This document shows positions 10,922 through 25,100 of a stretch of DNA of 64,000 bases, one piece after another. The notes under the pieces were generated by a model, which was given only the letters and a program-made list of their open reading frames with translations, was not told the DNA's origin and did no database searches. The stretch's first letter is position 1, and each line of letters opens with the position of its first letter. The position numbers were made by a program, and so were the translations under genes. Source of the DNA: Mytilus galloprovincialis (lineage: Eukaryota > Mollusca > Bivalvia > Mytilida > Mytilidae); assembly GCF_965363235.1 (NCBI RefSeq), contig NC_134838.1, positions 6,391,001-6,455,000 of the forward strand, read 5' to 3'.

Positions 10922-11118
10922 TCTCGTGATCGTATAATTGTAGTTTGCGTTGTGTTTTGAATAGAGAAAAAAGACGTCTATACAAATGGATGATTTAATG
11001 CTGGAATACAATGACGTTAATACATAGCAACCATGACGTTACATATAGAGAGCGGTAACGCGTATAAGTACATGTATGAATCCCGCGTAATGTGATTGTC
11101 TCTATTATCCTCGACATA
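10922..11118 (-). repeat. 5' LTR of the BEL/Pao element
   Basis: Identical over 197 bases to 7007-7203, so the insertion is recent. It should hold the element's promoter; no TATA motif was assigned with confidence. Confidence 0.9.
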
Positions 11119-12243
11119 GGTACGCAGATCCTGTTGCACAAGTAAATTTTACTCCACATCAATAAACTTGGTCCCCTAATGTCCCCACTAAATAAATTTG
11201 GCGTTCGTGCGAGGTCGTGCACTGGCTATTAATGCCAGGTCGAGCAAAAAATGCGAGTGACAAGTTATAATAATTAATTTGACACACAACTTGTTCATGG
11301 ATAGAAACAGATGCCTGCGTGCATTGCAAACACCTCCAATAAAAACCCTTTCTTAAAAAAATCCCCTACAGTCTACACATTGAAAGAAAAAAATACATTC
11401 GTTGCTGAGCTTTTTTTTACTGTTCTCATCTCCAAATCCCTTAAATAGATTTTATTCAAGCCCCACAGTAGTTCAATAATTACTATATGTCATTGCTTAG
11501 GTAAGTATGCATGTATATAATTAGACACATATAACAGGGGCGGACAAAAAACCTCGGTGTCTAGAGGGTGGGGGGGGGGGGGGGGGGGGGTTCAAATTTA
11601 GATATTTGTATAGAGATGTATATATGCGAGTATTGTCAGTAATGGTTATGGGTATGTGTGTGAGGGGAGTGTTTCAGATCAAAGATCGTTTCTATACTTC
11701 TATATCTTTTAGTTTTCACCATTTCACTCTATTCTTTATCCTTTGATCTCTGTTATATTTGTCCTAAACATGCGTGACATATTTGCCACTGAACATAAGG
11801 CAATCAATATTCAATCAACTTAATTTTTATTCTGTATATTTTACCATTTCTTTATTATGTTATCTATAGGTTTGGTCCCGCCCCTTGTCTATTTTTTTAC
11901 TACGTAGACCCAATTCCTGTTCTGATAAATGGTGACTCTTACATATCATCATATGTGATTATTAAAACAAGAAACATATACATATTATAATAAATAATGT
12001 ATGCTAGGACTTATAGATAGATGTCAATAGTTTCGGGTCATGTAATAAAGTAGGTCTTATGAAAATACTATAGCATTTTAATTTTGATGATTATATCAGT
12101 ATATGCAGAGACATATATACACATATATGTCTCTGGTATATGTTTATATATTTGATAAGGCCATTTTTTTCATCATACACTCACGAACTTGTCTCAGAAA
12201 ACAATATATCTCTGTACATAAATCTCAGTTTCAGGTATAGCTA
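11119..12243. other. intergenic DNA between the BEL element and the giant element
   Basis: No gene seen. A poly-G run covers about 11570-11590. The palindrome GAGACATATATACACATATATGTCTC lies around 12109-12135, just outside the left end of the giant element. Confidence 0.4.
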
Positions 12244-12553
12244 TGGCACGCCTGAACCACTTTTATTAATTAATCTTAGATTATCTCAGATAAACTAGGA
12301 TTATCTCAGATAAACCCGGTTTATCTCAGATAAACTAAGATTATCTCAGCTTAATTCAAATTCGAGAAAATCCTAGTTTATCTCAGATAATACAGAAAAT
12401 TCATTATCTGGAGAAAATCCCGGTTTATTTAAAAATATTAAGAAAATCTAGGTTTATTTGACTGATTTTCAGATAATCCTAATTTATCTCCAGATAATTA
12501 ATTATCTGAATTTCAGATAATTCATTATCTCATTTCCCAGATAATCTATGTTT
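12244..12553 (+). repeat. left terminal inverted repeat with subterminal motif array
   Basis: The 20-base tip is identical to the right tip. The next 65 bases match the inverted right end at most positions, with one small indel. Beyond that the array continues as degenerate TTATCTCAGATAA units, often palindromic, alternating with CCCGGTTT, CTAGG or CTAAG spacers. Such repeats are plausible transposase-binding sites. Confidence 0.8.
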
Positions 12554-13064
12554 ATTTCGGATTCTAAATATACCAAAGGACGATGTAACAACTGTTTTAA
12601 TTGGACGGCAATTTTTCGACGTTTTACTTTCGTTTTGAAACCGACAACACTGTTTATGATTGTACGATAGAAAAGGTAAGAATCATTTTTTATTTAATAA
12701 AAGATGTAACAATTTCATAAATAAATTATTATATGGATTAACAGGGATTGCAGGTGACAAGTCCTTGTCAAAACAGTTGACAATTGATTAATGAAATGAT
12801 TGCATATTCTATTATTCAATTTCAAACACAAAAAAAACACACACAGTTAATAATATTGTGTGTACCTATGCACCTGTCATTAATTAATTTATTGTAAAGG
12901 GCATTGTAAAGGGTCCTCTGCCGACTTGATAATATTGTCATTAAGGATACTAATTGGCAATTATAGCACCTTTGAACATCCTCTTCCATTGTTTTAATTG
13001 ACACTGGTTATTTTGAGTCAAAAGGCCAATAAACAAGTCATTACAGGTGTATGGCTTCATTACC

Positions 13065-13073
13065 TATATAAAA
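13065..13073 (+). promoter_or_regulatory. TATA box of the HECT gene
   Basis: TATATAAAA lies 50 bp before the start codon at 13115. It would place transcription start near 13095-13100 and give a leader of only about 15-20 bases. An alternative upstream noncoding exon with a GTAAG donor after 12673 is possible. Confidence 0.55.
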
Positions 13074-13114
13074 TCCCTGTTATTCCATACAATCATTAAA
13101 CAGAAAAAAGCAAG

Positions 13115-16100
13115 ATGAATAGTGGTGAGTTTTTTAAAAATTTCTTTACCATTTGAATGTGTATATAGATTCCTTGTTCAAATTTATTTAACACTATATT
13201 TTTATAGTCTGATACAAGTACAGGTATGCTTTCCATTTTAACTGTTTTCTTGGAGATACTTTAAGTTTAAGTTGCAAAAACTCATGATTTTAAATTTTGG
13301 TCCAAGGTCTTGACTCTGAGCACTCACCTCACTTGCAAGAAAGAAGAATGTGTACCTTATATTATTATTATGTTTGGCTAATAACCAAGATACACTAAGA
13401 ATTATGGATTTCTTTCTCATAGAATCTAATATGAATTTCTCTTGTTTATACCACTATTCATATTAGTGAGCATGATGAGGAAAAGTCTGTTTAAATCATT
13501 CCCAGTCTCTTATTTTAGTAATGTATCCTCCTTCCTTTCTTTAAGGTTATATGCACCTTTTAAGCAATCAGTAAACTTTTATTATAGATTACATAAATAT
13601 ATATCTTTATTTCTGAAACATAAGCACAATACTACATTTACATATTTATAAACAAACGTATAACCATTATTCAACGTGATATATCAAACACTGATTTAAC
13701 CAATGTAATCCAACCTTTATCTTGTATTAATATATATTAGATAAAATGGTAAACGGACTGAAATTAAGTCACAGGACAAATATGCACAGGACATAAAGAA
13801 GTCACAAATTTGATAGTACAAAAAGTCACAGGACAAGAAGTCACAAATAATTTATTGACAATCGTTTGAACAAATAAGAGAAAGATCTTGAAATATTTTC
13901 ATTTTATAACATACATTCATTTTTATCTTAAGCTTTGATAAAAGGAACATTTATTAAATTTAAATCATGCAAAGGTTATATTTCTTAGCACCATGAAGCC
14001 ATTTAAGTACCAAGCTACATTGACATTTTGTTTTCATAACAATTTTTCAATCATTATTGATATTTATTGAATAAATTTTAAATACAAAGTTGCTTTATAT
14101 ATAATAGTTCAAGAAAACAGTAAAGCTATATTTCCATAATTATTTTTTTCTTGTCCAAAAAAAAATAATCTATAAACTGAATTGTGGCTTTTGTCCTGTG
14201 ACTTTCTGTTTGTCTGTCCTACATTCTAAATAAAATAACAGGGAGTTGAATTTCATTTCTGGTAACAACTTTGCCAAAAATTAATATTTTTTATTTGTTG
14301 AAATATACAAGTGTATTTTGACCAAGTTTCACATATATATATATATCAAGAAGTTGGGTTTTAGTATCAGAGATTAGTGTCACAAGTTTTCATTTCAAAA
14401 GCTTTAAACCAAATTTACAGACTTCAAATCCATACAAAAGTATCAACATTACCATGATCATGATGATTACAAATCTGTAGAATAAATCCAATATGCAATA
14501 TTTGAATAATGAAATATTGTACATACTAGCTTTGGCCCCTGTTGCTTTTCAGCTCTTGCCTTTTTTCACTCTTTGAAACTTAAAGATATACCAATATTAA
14601 ATTCTTTATCAATCTTAACCTTTAGAAAAAAATACTTGTTTAAAAATTTGACAATTATACAAGTGTCTCAGCTATGACATGTATGAGGTTAGTCTAACCT
14701 GTTTTATTGTACAGATTTCCAGATTGTAATACTGTAATAGTTTATTCAAAGTACATGAAGTAGGTTGAAATTATTCATTTTACATCAAAACTATACTTTA
14801 TTTATAGATAATTACCTTTAATGGTTCCCTTTTTAGCTCACCTGGCCCAAAAGACCAAGTGAGCTTTTCTCATCACTTGGTGTCCTTCTTCCGTCGTCTG
14901 TAAACTTTTACTAAAATCTTCTCCTCTGAAACTACTGGCCCAAATTAAACCAAACACCATCATCATTAGGGTATCTAGTAAGTTTTAAAAATGTGTCTGG
15001 TAACGGTCAACCAACCAAGATTTATACCCGCGATCCCCCTTAAATGGCTTGCAATCTAATGCAAAAAATCCCAAGGCTGTATTATGTATATATATATACG
15101 AGGTAAAATCCAAGGTCGAAATCTAGAACGTCAGGGATCTCAAATCAAATCACCCTAATTTAATTAAATTTGGTTAGTGAGTTTTATCACCATACATGTA
15201 TTCTTAAAAAGAGGAGAGGAAACTCTAATTAGCATATTCTTAAATTTTAGCAAATAACAATTAAGTGTAAATATGCTGTCCTTACATGCATGCCTTATCT
15301 AATAAAATATGGTGTTTTAGGATATTTTTATGATGGTATAATACTAAGCCTTTAACAAGAGGGATTGTGCTTGATATTCATTCGATGAAGATATAATCTT
15401 TCAATTAGTTAAATTGAGGTCTGTACTAGTTACTGTTTGGACAGAATTTAAAATAATCCTAAATTCAAATTTAAAAATGACCTTTACCCTTCAACTTGAG
15501 CATTTATATTTTTTGAACAATGATCTAATACCAAAAGACCCTAGATAGATATCTGTTATGGTTTACCAATAATTTTAATGCAGAAGGGGAAATAACTCTC
15601 ATTTGAAGTTTCTGGACTGGGTCGCTTTGATCAGAATTGTTTACACTTAATGACTCCAACCAATTTCCAAATGTTATTACGATATTTGACATTAAGACTT
15701 TATGATCTTTCATTTGCTATGCAAAAACAAGATCTGAAAGGTTTAATGTTTTGCATTTGATGATCCCATCTTGCTCATTTTTTAGGAGAGGAATTTCATA
15801 TTTGAATTGTATACACAATGACAAAATACAAGTTTGAATATTTTGCACTTAATATCCTAACCATTTCCACTGGAAAAAAAGGAGTTTAAAATTTTCATTT
15901 ATGAATATAAGCTCATTACGACATTAATTTGATATATCAAAGTGCCAAAAATGATGCAATATCAATTATATACATAGAACTTATGAAACTTACAAAGTCG
16001 ATGCAAAACATAAAAATTTCAAATTGATTTTTCGGGGTATTTTTCATAGAATGTTTTTGGCATTTGGTCAAACTTATATCCATGTAAAACTTTTCAATTT

Positions 16101-19100
16101 CTAAAAAGTTTAGGTGGTAAACTGTTGATGATTTAGAAAAACATGCCTCCACTCGCAAAATTTCAAACTGCACTATCTCATTAAAAACAACAATAGATTT
16201 CTCAAATCTGTTAATAGAAAAATGATCATGATAATTTACTGTGAAAGGACAACATTTTAGGGGAAATAATTTTAAGGTTCATCAAGGTCACAATGATTAA
16301 AATACATGATGCAATATCAAACTTGAGAACTGGAAGTTATAGAGACATTGGACAACCACGGTTTAAATCATGACTACTTGAGCTTTCACATGTCACAAGG
16401 TCAAGGTTATAGTACACTTTGAAGATTAGGGTAAATTTGATCCTGAGTTGACGTTGACCTCAAATTGCAGGTATTAGTATACTGATTAATTTTGCAATTG
16501 ATAGTAGGTTCATATCTGTTACCTTTTCAAAGAAATACTAAAAAATATACTTTTTAGAATGATCTTGTTGTAACTTTTGAACGGAGAGTTTTGGGCTTAA
16601 TATGTTAATGTTGAGGTTCTTAGGGAGGAATGGATCTTTGACAGACTGTGTGTATTTTTATCATTTTTTAATAAACAAGCTTGAAATAGCAGCGTCATTT
16701 TTTTTTGCTAAAGACCTTTGACTTTGAGTGCTTATTGAAGATCGCATGAATGTAAGATTTTGGTGGAGGTGCCTAGTCTCTACAACTTCCAGTTCTAGAA
16801 ATCCAAATGTTTCTGTTTTAAGGAAAATAACTCATTATAAGGATTGATAACAAACTAAGTGTATATATTTATAAATATTGCCATCAGTTCTTGTAAATGT
16901 TGCTGGTTTCAAATCGATTCCATCTCTATTACTTGTTAAGAAAAATCCAAATAAAAAAAAATGCTTCAAGGGGATATAACTCTCAAAAGTGATGGTGAAA
17001 TCCTTTGCATCCTCGTGAACTTATATGGTTGTACATCATGATAATATGTAACTATTGTCTTAAGAAGGTCATGATAATATTAAAAACAAAAAGATGGGGC
17101 CATGTTGAATATATAGGAGATTCCATCCACAGAGGATGATGAAACCCTTAACAGGGTCACCTGGGAATACTTCATAATATGCAGAATCTATAACCTTGAT
17201 TTTTTATTTTGGTCTTGTTTTCAAATAGGTCTAAATTAAGGTTAATTTTATTTTTTACCAGACTTGAATCAGTTGGGGGGGGGGGGGGGGCTTTGATATG
17301 CTGAATCTAAAACATGTATTTAGAATTTTGATTTTGCGCCCAGTTTTTAAGTTGGTCCAAAATAAAAGTTCGTTTGATTTCAACAAAAATTGACTATGAG
17401 GGGTTCTCCGATATATATTGAATCAAACCATGTATTTTGATTTTTGGACCCCCTTTATCAATTGGTCCACATTTTTGTCGAAAAAAAATAGAATTCTTGG
17501 GGTTCTTTGATATGCTGAAGCTAACCATGTATTTTGATTTTTGGACTCCATTATTAAATGAGTTCACACTGAGGTCTGAATGGTAAAAGATTAAAGGTTA
17601 TTTGATTTCATCAAAAATTGAATTCTTGGGATTCTTTGATATACTGAATGTAACCATTTTTTTTTATTGGACCATAAGAGGTAAAAATAAAAAAAGTTCT
17701 AAGACCACATTTATTCTGTGTCAGAGACCGATTCTGCGTCAGATATTTAATCACAAACCAAATTCAGGGCTGTATTAGGGCTTCTCATGTGACACTAACA
17801 AATTGAATGTCAATAGCCACTCAACATCGATAAACGTATTCATGTATTTTAATTATGAATTGGTATTCAGTTTTGCTACAAAAAAGGTGGGGGTAACAGC
17901 TATATGACCTCTTTAATTAGTTAAACCTAATTTTTCAGAGGAATTTTATCATTTCATATATACAGTTGGTGTGATTGATCGGCAAAGTATGCATAATACA
18001 TATTTTAATTTTTCATTATGAATTATCAAGATCTTTTAACCGAATTTGGCATAATAAATTGTCTACCAACAAAAAAAACTGGCAAAGTTGTCTATTAACT
18101 TCTCACAAATGTATTTCTCATATAACAGGCTATTATTTGAACTTGGAATTATTTTTAATTATGGAATTTGCTTGATTTCTTGTTTTTGAATTTTTTTATA
18201 AATTCAACGTTTATTCTGTACTGAAAAGTTCTGTGCTGCGCACAACACTTTCTATTACAAAGAAAATAGTATATTTTCAATAGAATGTACTGTGCCGCGC
18301 ACAACACTATCTAACCAAAATACATTGTATGGAAAGTGTTATTAACTGCTCAAAAGATCATAATACCAAATAAACATGGAATTTATTAAAAAAATTTAAA
18401 CACAAGAAATTATGCAAATTCCATAATTCAAAATAATTCAAAGTTCAAATAATAGCCTGTTAATTATGTTGATTATATCATTGTCTTGCAATTTCAATGA
18501 TTTTTAGCGAGTTCCAAAAATAATAAAACAACCATGTTCCACTTTCAATTCATAAAACGAAATCTATCGAACAAAAATTTATACAGTCCTCAGTTATCTT
18601 AAAGTAATCCCTACAATCTTACTTTCTTTTTTGGTGTCTTCAATTATGTCTCAAATTTGAAACAAAATATCAAGTTAGTAAATAGCTGTAAAAATGACCA
18701 AAAAATAAGTAAATACTGAATTGTTTAATAAATCCTAATTTCACCTATTTACTGTAATATGTGTTTCCCAAACTGTGTCTGACCGACCAAATGTATGTCA
18801 GACAGAAAATTTATTCTTTTTAGTGGAACATAAAGAGTTCTTTTTCAGTAAGACAAACCCTCAAACAGTTGGCAATTACAGACTGATATAGATTTATATA
18901 TATAACTCCTCTAAACATAAGCCCAACAATGTTATCCTATAAAGGAGTATGTTCGATAAGATCCTAAAATGGCCCCCTTTTATAGCATAAATTTCAAATT
19001 CGGATTTATCGACCAATATGACGATAAATTATAGCTAACACATTGACTAGCTAGGATAAAAACCATTTTGTTGAAAATTTTACAATTCTGCGTTTAATGA

Positions 19101-22100
19101 ATGGCTGTTATTTATTCTGAATTTATTGAACCATAAAATTATTTTTTGACTCTTCACATTGAATAATCCGCAAAGCGGATTATGTTAAATGTGAAGAGTC
19201 AAAAATTAATTTTATGGTTCAATAAATTCAAAATAAATTATTGCCATTCATTATAAATAAATTTCTATCAAAAATAAGGCTCAAAGATATATATTAATAC
19301 GAATAACAACGTACACAGATTTTTGCGTATGAATACACAATGTTAGAGTGGGCGTGTCGCCATAAAAATTGATAACATTGAAAATAAAGCTAATTATTTT
19401 AACCAATCAGAAGACAGTAAATTCACCAAATTTATTTATTTCATTATGACGTCACAAGATGTACTCATATTGATTTTCACGAAAAAATCAATGAAAATGG
19501 GTAAATTTCCATAGATTGTTGGACAGGAAACATAGAGCGCATACGTCAACAACAAAGATCTTTTAAAATAATGTTTGTGAAGACATTTCACATGTCTTAT
19601 TTGAATCTTAAGCTTGTCGACGCCTGCGCTGTATGTTTCTTGGTCCTTTATTTGGTTGGAATCTAGCAGATTTTGTCAAATTTCACCAAAATCCCTTATC
19701 TTGACCTTTTTGGATGTAAAATTCAACGTTTTAGAATTATGAACTTTATAATTGGGGCCAAATATGGCCCTTACCAACTTACTCCTTTGCTTTCACAATT
19801 TTTATACGACCGCAAAAATTGAATTTTTTTTTGTTGTATATTGGTATCACTTCGTCGTCATTGTCTGAAGACTTCGGTTTTTGCACTCTAGTAAAAGTAA
19901 ATAGAAATATATGAAATTTAAACACAAGGTTTATTACCATAAAAGAAAGGTTGGGATTGATTTTGGGTGTTTTGGTCCCAACAGTTTAGGAATTAGGGGC
20001 CAAAAAGGACCCAAATAAGCATTTTTCTTGGTTTTCGCACAATTACTTTAGTATAAGGTAATAGAAATCTATGAAATTTTAACACAAGGCTTATGCCCAC
20101 AAAAGGAAGGTTTGGAATGATTTTGGGAGTTTTGGTCCCAACGAATTAGGGGTCAGAATTAAACTTGTTTGATTTCATCAAAAAATTAATTATTGGGGTT
20201 CTTTGATATGCCAAATCTCACTGTGTATTCAGATTCTTAATTTTTGGTCCTGTTTTCAAATTAGTCTACATTAAGGTCCAAAGGGTCCAAAATTAAACTA
20301 GCTGGTTTTCAACAAAAATTGAATTCTTAGGGTTCTTTGATATGCTGAATCTAAACATGTACTTAGATTTTTGATTATGGTCTAAGTTTTCAAGTTGGTC
20401 CAAATCAGGGTCCAAAATTATTATATTAAGTATTGTGCATTAGCAAAAAATTTTCAATTGCACAGTATTGTGCAATAGCAAGAAATTTTCAATTGCACAG
20501 TATTGTGCAATAGCAAGAAATCTTCAATTTCACAATATTTCGCAATATCAAGAAATTTTCAATTGCATAGTTTTGCGAAATAGCAAGAAATATTCAATTG
20601 CACATTATTGTCCCGTTTTCCAATTGGTCTACATTAAGGCCCAAAGGGTCAAAACTAAACTTTCTTTGTATTCAACAAAAATTGAATATATGGGGTTCTT
20701 CAATATGCTGAATCTAACCATGTCTTCAATATTTGGGCCAGGTTACCAAACTGGTCTACATTGAGGTCTAAAGGGTCTAAAATTGAACATAATTTGATTT
20801 CATTAAAAATTTGGGTTCTATGATATGCTGAATCGAACCATGTATTTAGATTTAGGATATTGGACCATAATAGTAAATGTCTTTTATTATGTCTGATTTA
20901 AAAATTTTAAGTTTTTAATTAAGTTTAAGTTCTTAGACCACATTCATTCTGTGTCAGAAACCTCTGTCGTGTCAACTATTTAATCACAATCCAAATTCAG
21001 AGCTGTATCAAGCTTAAATGTTGTGTCCATATTTGTCCCAACTGTTCAGGGTTTGTCCTCTGCGGTCGTATAAAGCTGCGCCCTGCGGAGCATCTGTTTT
21101 TTTTTCTTCTCTTGCTAGGATTTGAACTAATATATATAAACCAAATACAGTTTTAGTTCCATGAAAAGGCATTATGCCTCTTAAACATATTAATATGTCA
21201 CCTCCAGGTGCATATATATTAATGAGTTAAAAAAAAAGGTTGAACAGAAATTAACCCTATATTTCATAGCAGTAAAACAATTCTTTTTTATATGTTTCTA
21301 TAGAATATATTTGAAACTTGACATAACATGGTTACTAAAGCTTGTACACTAGACACAAGAAGGCTAAGGGTGGAAATTTACTTTCTTAAAATATGGTATG
21401 AAATGTTGTGTAAAATTTGTCTATAAAACAGAACAGGATAAAACATATACTCTAACTCATGCCAAGTAGTTGTCTATTTGAAGCACCTAGTCTGACTGCT
21501 CTAAGAGGGGGCCCTTTCCAATCCTGCTTCAGTGATTTCCTATATAATCAACGATTATTTTTTCACTTTTAAAGGGGGGACCTTGAACTCAAATATTTAA
21601 CTTTCTTTGGCTTGAACACAAATTAATGTCAATGACTAGAACTTTCTGAATTTTGTATGATCCAGTGCTAATATGCAAAGAGTTAATGTTTTCTCACAAA
21701 ACTCTTGCACTTCCTATTATCATGAATACCATGTGATATTGTTGAAAGACCTTTAATCTTTCAATTAATTGTTCCTACAACCATTAATTTGTCATTTGTT
21801 TTTTACAATTACAGATCACAACTCTGATGATGATTTCCAACCCAACCAGACCTATGAGGAACGCCTTGAATCAGCAATTGCAGATATTGGTTTACTCAGA
21901 AATTACTCTAGACCAGCAAAGAGGTCAAGGACAGCCAAACAGAAACCAGGTCCAAAAGCAAAAGTAGTCCGGTTAAGATTTTATCTGCTTCCAGATGGCA
22001 GTGACCTTCCCAAGTTCACAAAACCAGACCCACTTATTGAGAGGCATCAAAATTTAGGATATGGTATGTAAAGCATCAACTAAATATTTAAAAAAAATTC

Positions 22101-25100
22101 TATACATCATAATACCAGAGTAATTGATATTGTCTGAGCTACATTTTTTTATGCCCCTGTCGTAGTGGAGGGGGCATTATCGTTTAAGTTTCACCCTTGT
22201 CAGTCTTTACATACATCTGTTTGTCCAAACCTGGTTAAGTTCTTTCAACCAAATGTTATGAAACTTATACACAATGCTTATTACCACAGAACACAGGTTG
22301 GGTTTGATTTTTGATGGGGTCACTTATACCATTTTATAGTTATGCCCTTTACATATTGACAAATTGATTTTTTTCATTTCCATTCTCAGCTAATTAATTA
22401 AGTTTGTCTTAACCAAATGATATGAAATTTATACACAATGTCTTTACCACACAACATGGATTAAGTTTGAATTTTGTTGGTGTCACTTTTACGGTTAAAG
22501 AGTTATGCCCCTTTACCAAAAGGAAAAAGTGCTGAGTTTTCCGTTCCTGTTTTCTTACATGTACTTATTTTGCTTCTACTAAATCTACTAAATGTTATGA
22601 AACTTTTACACAATAAAATTTAGAATGAAAATGGGGAATGTGTCAAAGAGACAAAACCCAACTAAAGAGAAGAAAACAGCCAAAGGTCACAATGGGAGAA
22701 AACCACACACTGGAGATGTGCTTCAGCTAGCCCTAAAATGTACACCAGTTCAATGATAACAGACATAATACCAAACTCCAAAATATATAAAAGAATCTAT
22801 CAATAAGATAATGTCCATCACCACAAAACACCCGTCAAGTATGACTTTTGGTTGTCATTTCACCATTCTAGGGTTATGCCCCTTTTTATTGTTTGTTTCC
22901 ATTGTCTTAATTTATTAAGTCTGTAATTAAACGTTATGAAATGTGTATATAATGCTCATTACCACAAAAGTCAGGTTTAGTTCAAATTTTTGTAGCATCA
23001 CTTAAGGTATTTACTATAGATCAGGCATCATCGTGTGTCCTTAGGGACACATTGCCTCTTTAATTTTTTATCAATATTGTTCAGAATGTCCCTTGAATAA
23101 TTCATGTAATTATCGATGAATTGTTAACATATAAAAAATGACTTCATGAGAGATATGATATTTTGCTGGTACAAAAAGTCTTGTATATTAACCTTATATT
23201 ATTATGGATTATCTTTAGACATCTAAAAAAATAAGATTTTTCTTGCTTGAGCTGGTACCCTAAAAGTGAGAATAACAATGATAAACTGTTAATGACTAAA
23301 CTAAACAGGCAAACTTTTACCTTCTTTACGACTGATCTGCAAAAAGATGTGTTCTTTCTATGTGACGTCATCAGGCATGGTTGCCTTTTTTCGCGCCATC
23401 ACAATAAGAAATTCAGAAACAATCAAGAAAATTCGACGTCATAATCGGATTTTAACCAATGAAGAACTGATATCAAACGAACTACACGTTGATTAATTTT
23501 TTTTATACAATGGGTTCAGAAAGGGATAAATTGACGAAGAATTAGAGAAATCTATTTATATCTATATTTATGTTAACATCGCTTATATGGTCATCAGATG
23601 ACTTTAGAGGTCAACTGAGTAATTATTTGATGGCATCTAGACTGAAATACACGAAACAAAGCTACATATTTTCATGGCTATGTCCTGTTAACTGTTTTGA
23701 ATAAATGTTTAACATTATTATAGATCCAATTTGAGAATTTGATAATAATCGGTGAACATGAATTTGACAGCTAGTACGTGCCCCTTTAAATGAAATTAAT
23801 TTATAATGCAAAGGTTTTTTTTATATAGGTTTTTTAGATTTTTTGTACTTGTGAGTTTGTATAAGTGCAATGTTTAAATCATGTATGTGTAGCATGAAGG
23901 AACATCTTTTTTTTTCTGATTCAAATTCTATTATGAAAATTTGAAATTTTTATTGCATTAGGGGTATAGTTAACAAATTCTTATTTAAACAAAAAATCAA
24001 TTTTTAAATCTTCTGTGGGTTTTTAAGGACACCTTCCTAATGGATTTTTAAATGGAGATGCTCAAGGTTTAAAGACTGAGGTTAAAGGTTAATTTTTTTG
24101 ATTTTCGTGGAAATTAATATATACAGTGATTTAATGTGATTGGTTCATGGTAAACCTTGATTTAATTTGTAAGCAATTGTTCTTTAAATTGGTATTATAT
24201 TAGTTCAGGTCTAGGGTTAAATTATTGTTAAATAGTGTGTTTTTTTTTTCATAGGATTTCCAGTGATGTATTACAGCAATTTCAAGGGTAAAAACCATCC
24301 TGTGGCACTCCACCTAAGTGAAGATGAATTAAAAGAAATGTTGCAAAGCCTTTTCCCAAAGCTAATGAACAAGACATTCAACCTTTACACCCAGAATCAA
24401 AGAAGAAAGTTGACTGAGGCACCATTTCACCCTCAACACTTCAAGGACCTGAAGTACCAAGGAGTTGTCATAATAAAAATCCAAGTATGTACTTTATTTT
24501 AGATTCATTTTTTTATAACTTTTTACTGAGGGAGCTTACTATTTGAGTTTTATGGGGGGAAACATGACATAAGTCTTGAGTAAAAGAAAAGGCAGGATGA
24601 CAAGTCATAATAAAATCAAATCAAGGGAACGCCACCATCTAAAAATGGATAATTAACGAAAGGAAATGAAAAATCATCTCGTTTATCATAAATTTTAGTA
24701 TTAAGATTTCCGTTAGTGATATAGATATCAAGACCGAGGAAAGGGCAGTGGTCATTGTTAGTATTAGCATTTAATTGAAAAAAGTAATAGTTTCTGGTTA
24801 TAAATTATGGCACATGTTATGCCCTCACTGTAGGGGTGGGGCTAATCATGCATCTGCTTGTATGTCGGTTTTACCATCTTTTTATCCTCCTTCCAAAGAT
24901 TTCCATCACAATCTTTTGAAAAATGCAGGAGTAAAGTCGATAAGGGTCATATTTGCTACAAGATAAGAAATGTTTTAAGTTGACTTAAAGACATGACAAA
25001 GTTGTATAGAACAATTTCTGTCATAGTTTTATTCTAAAACGTTGATTTCTACATCCAGTAGGAAAATAATTAGAATAGAATCAAACTAATAGTGAGAAAT

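Larger units (their letters stand above)
7007..11118 (-). mobile_element. BEL/Pao LTR retrotransposon, internally deleted
   Basis: The element runs on the minus strand between identical 197-bp LTRs. In transcript order it has: 5' LTR, primer-binding site, a gag-protease frame with DUF1759 and DUF1758 character, the start of reverse transcriptase, a frameshift, further reverse transcriptase, then directly the C-terminal DUF5641-type domain. RNase H and the integrase core are absent, so the copy is about 4.1 kb where complete BEL elements are usually 6-7 kb. No clear target-site duplication was found: bases before 7007 end in AAGGG and bases after 11118 begin GGTAC. It cannot be autonomous. Confidence 0.9.

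Noticed and set aside
12244..12553. The two end arrays as independent solo MITEs
   Set aside because: Each has only one tip, the two tips face outward, and both lie beside gene starts; a paired-end model fits better, though a search is needed to be sure.
12541..12673. Possible noncoding first exon of the HECT gene with a GTAAG donor
   Set aside because: No start codon with an open frame, and a TATA box plus an in-frame ATG lie downstream at 13065-13117; kept only as an alternative leader.
20444..20612. CRISPR-like regular palindromic repeats (also at 62680-62870)
   Set aside because: The units are contiguous, without unique spacers, and lie inside a dispersed eukaryotic repeat.
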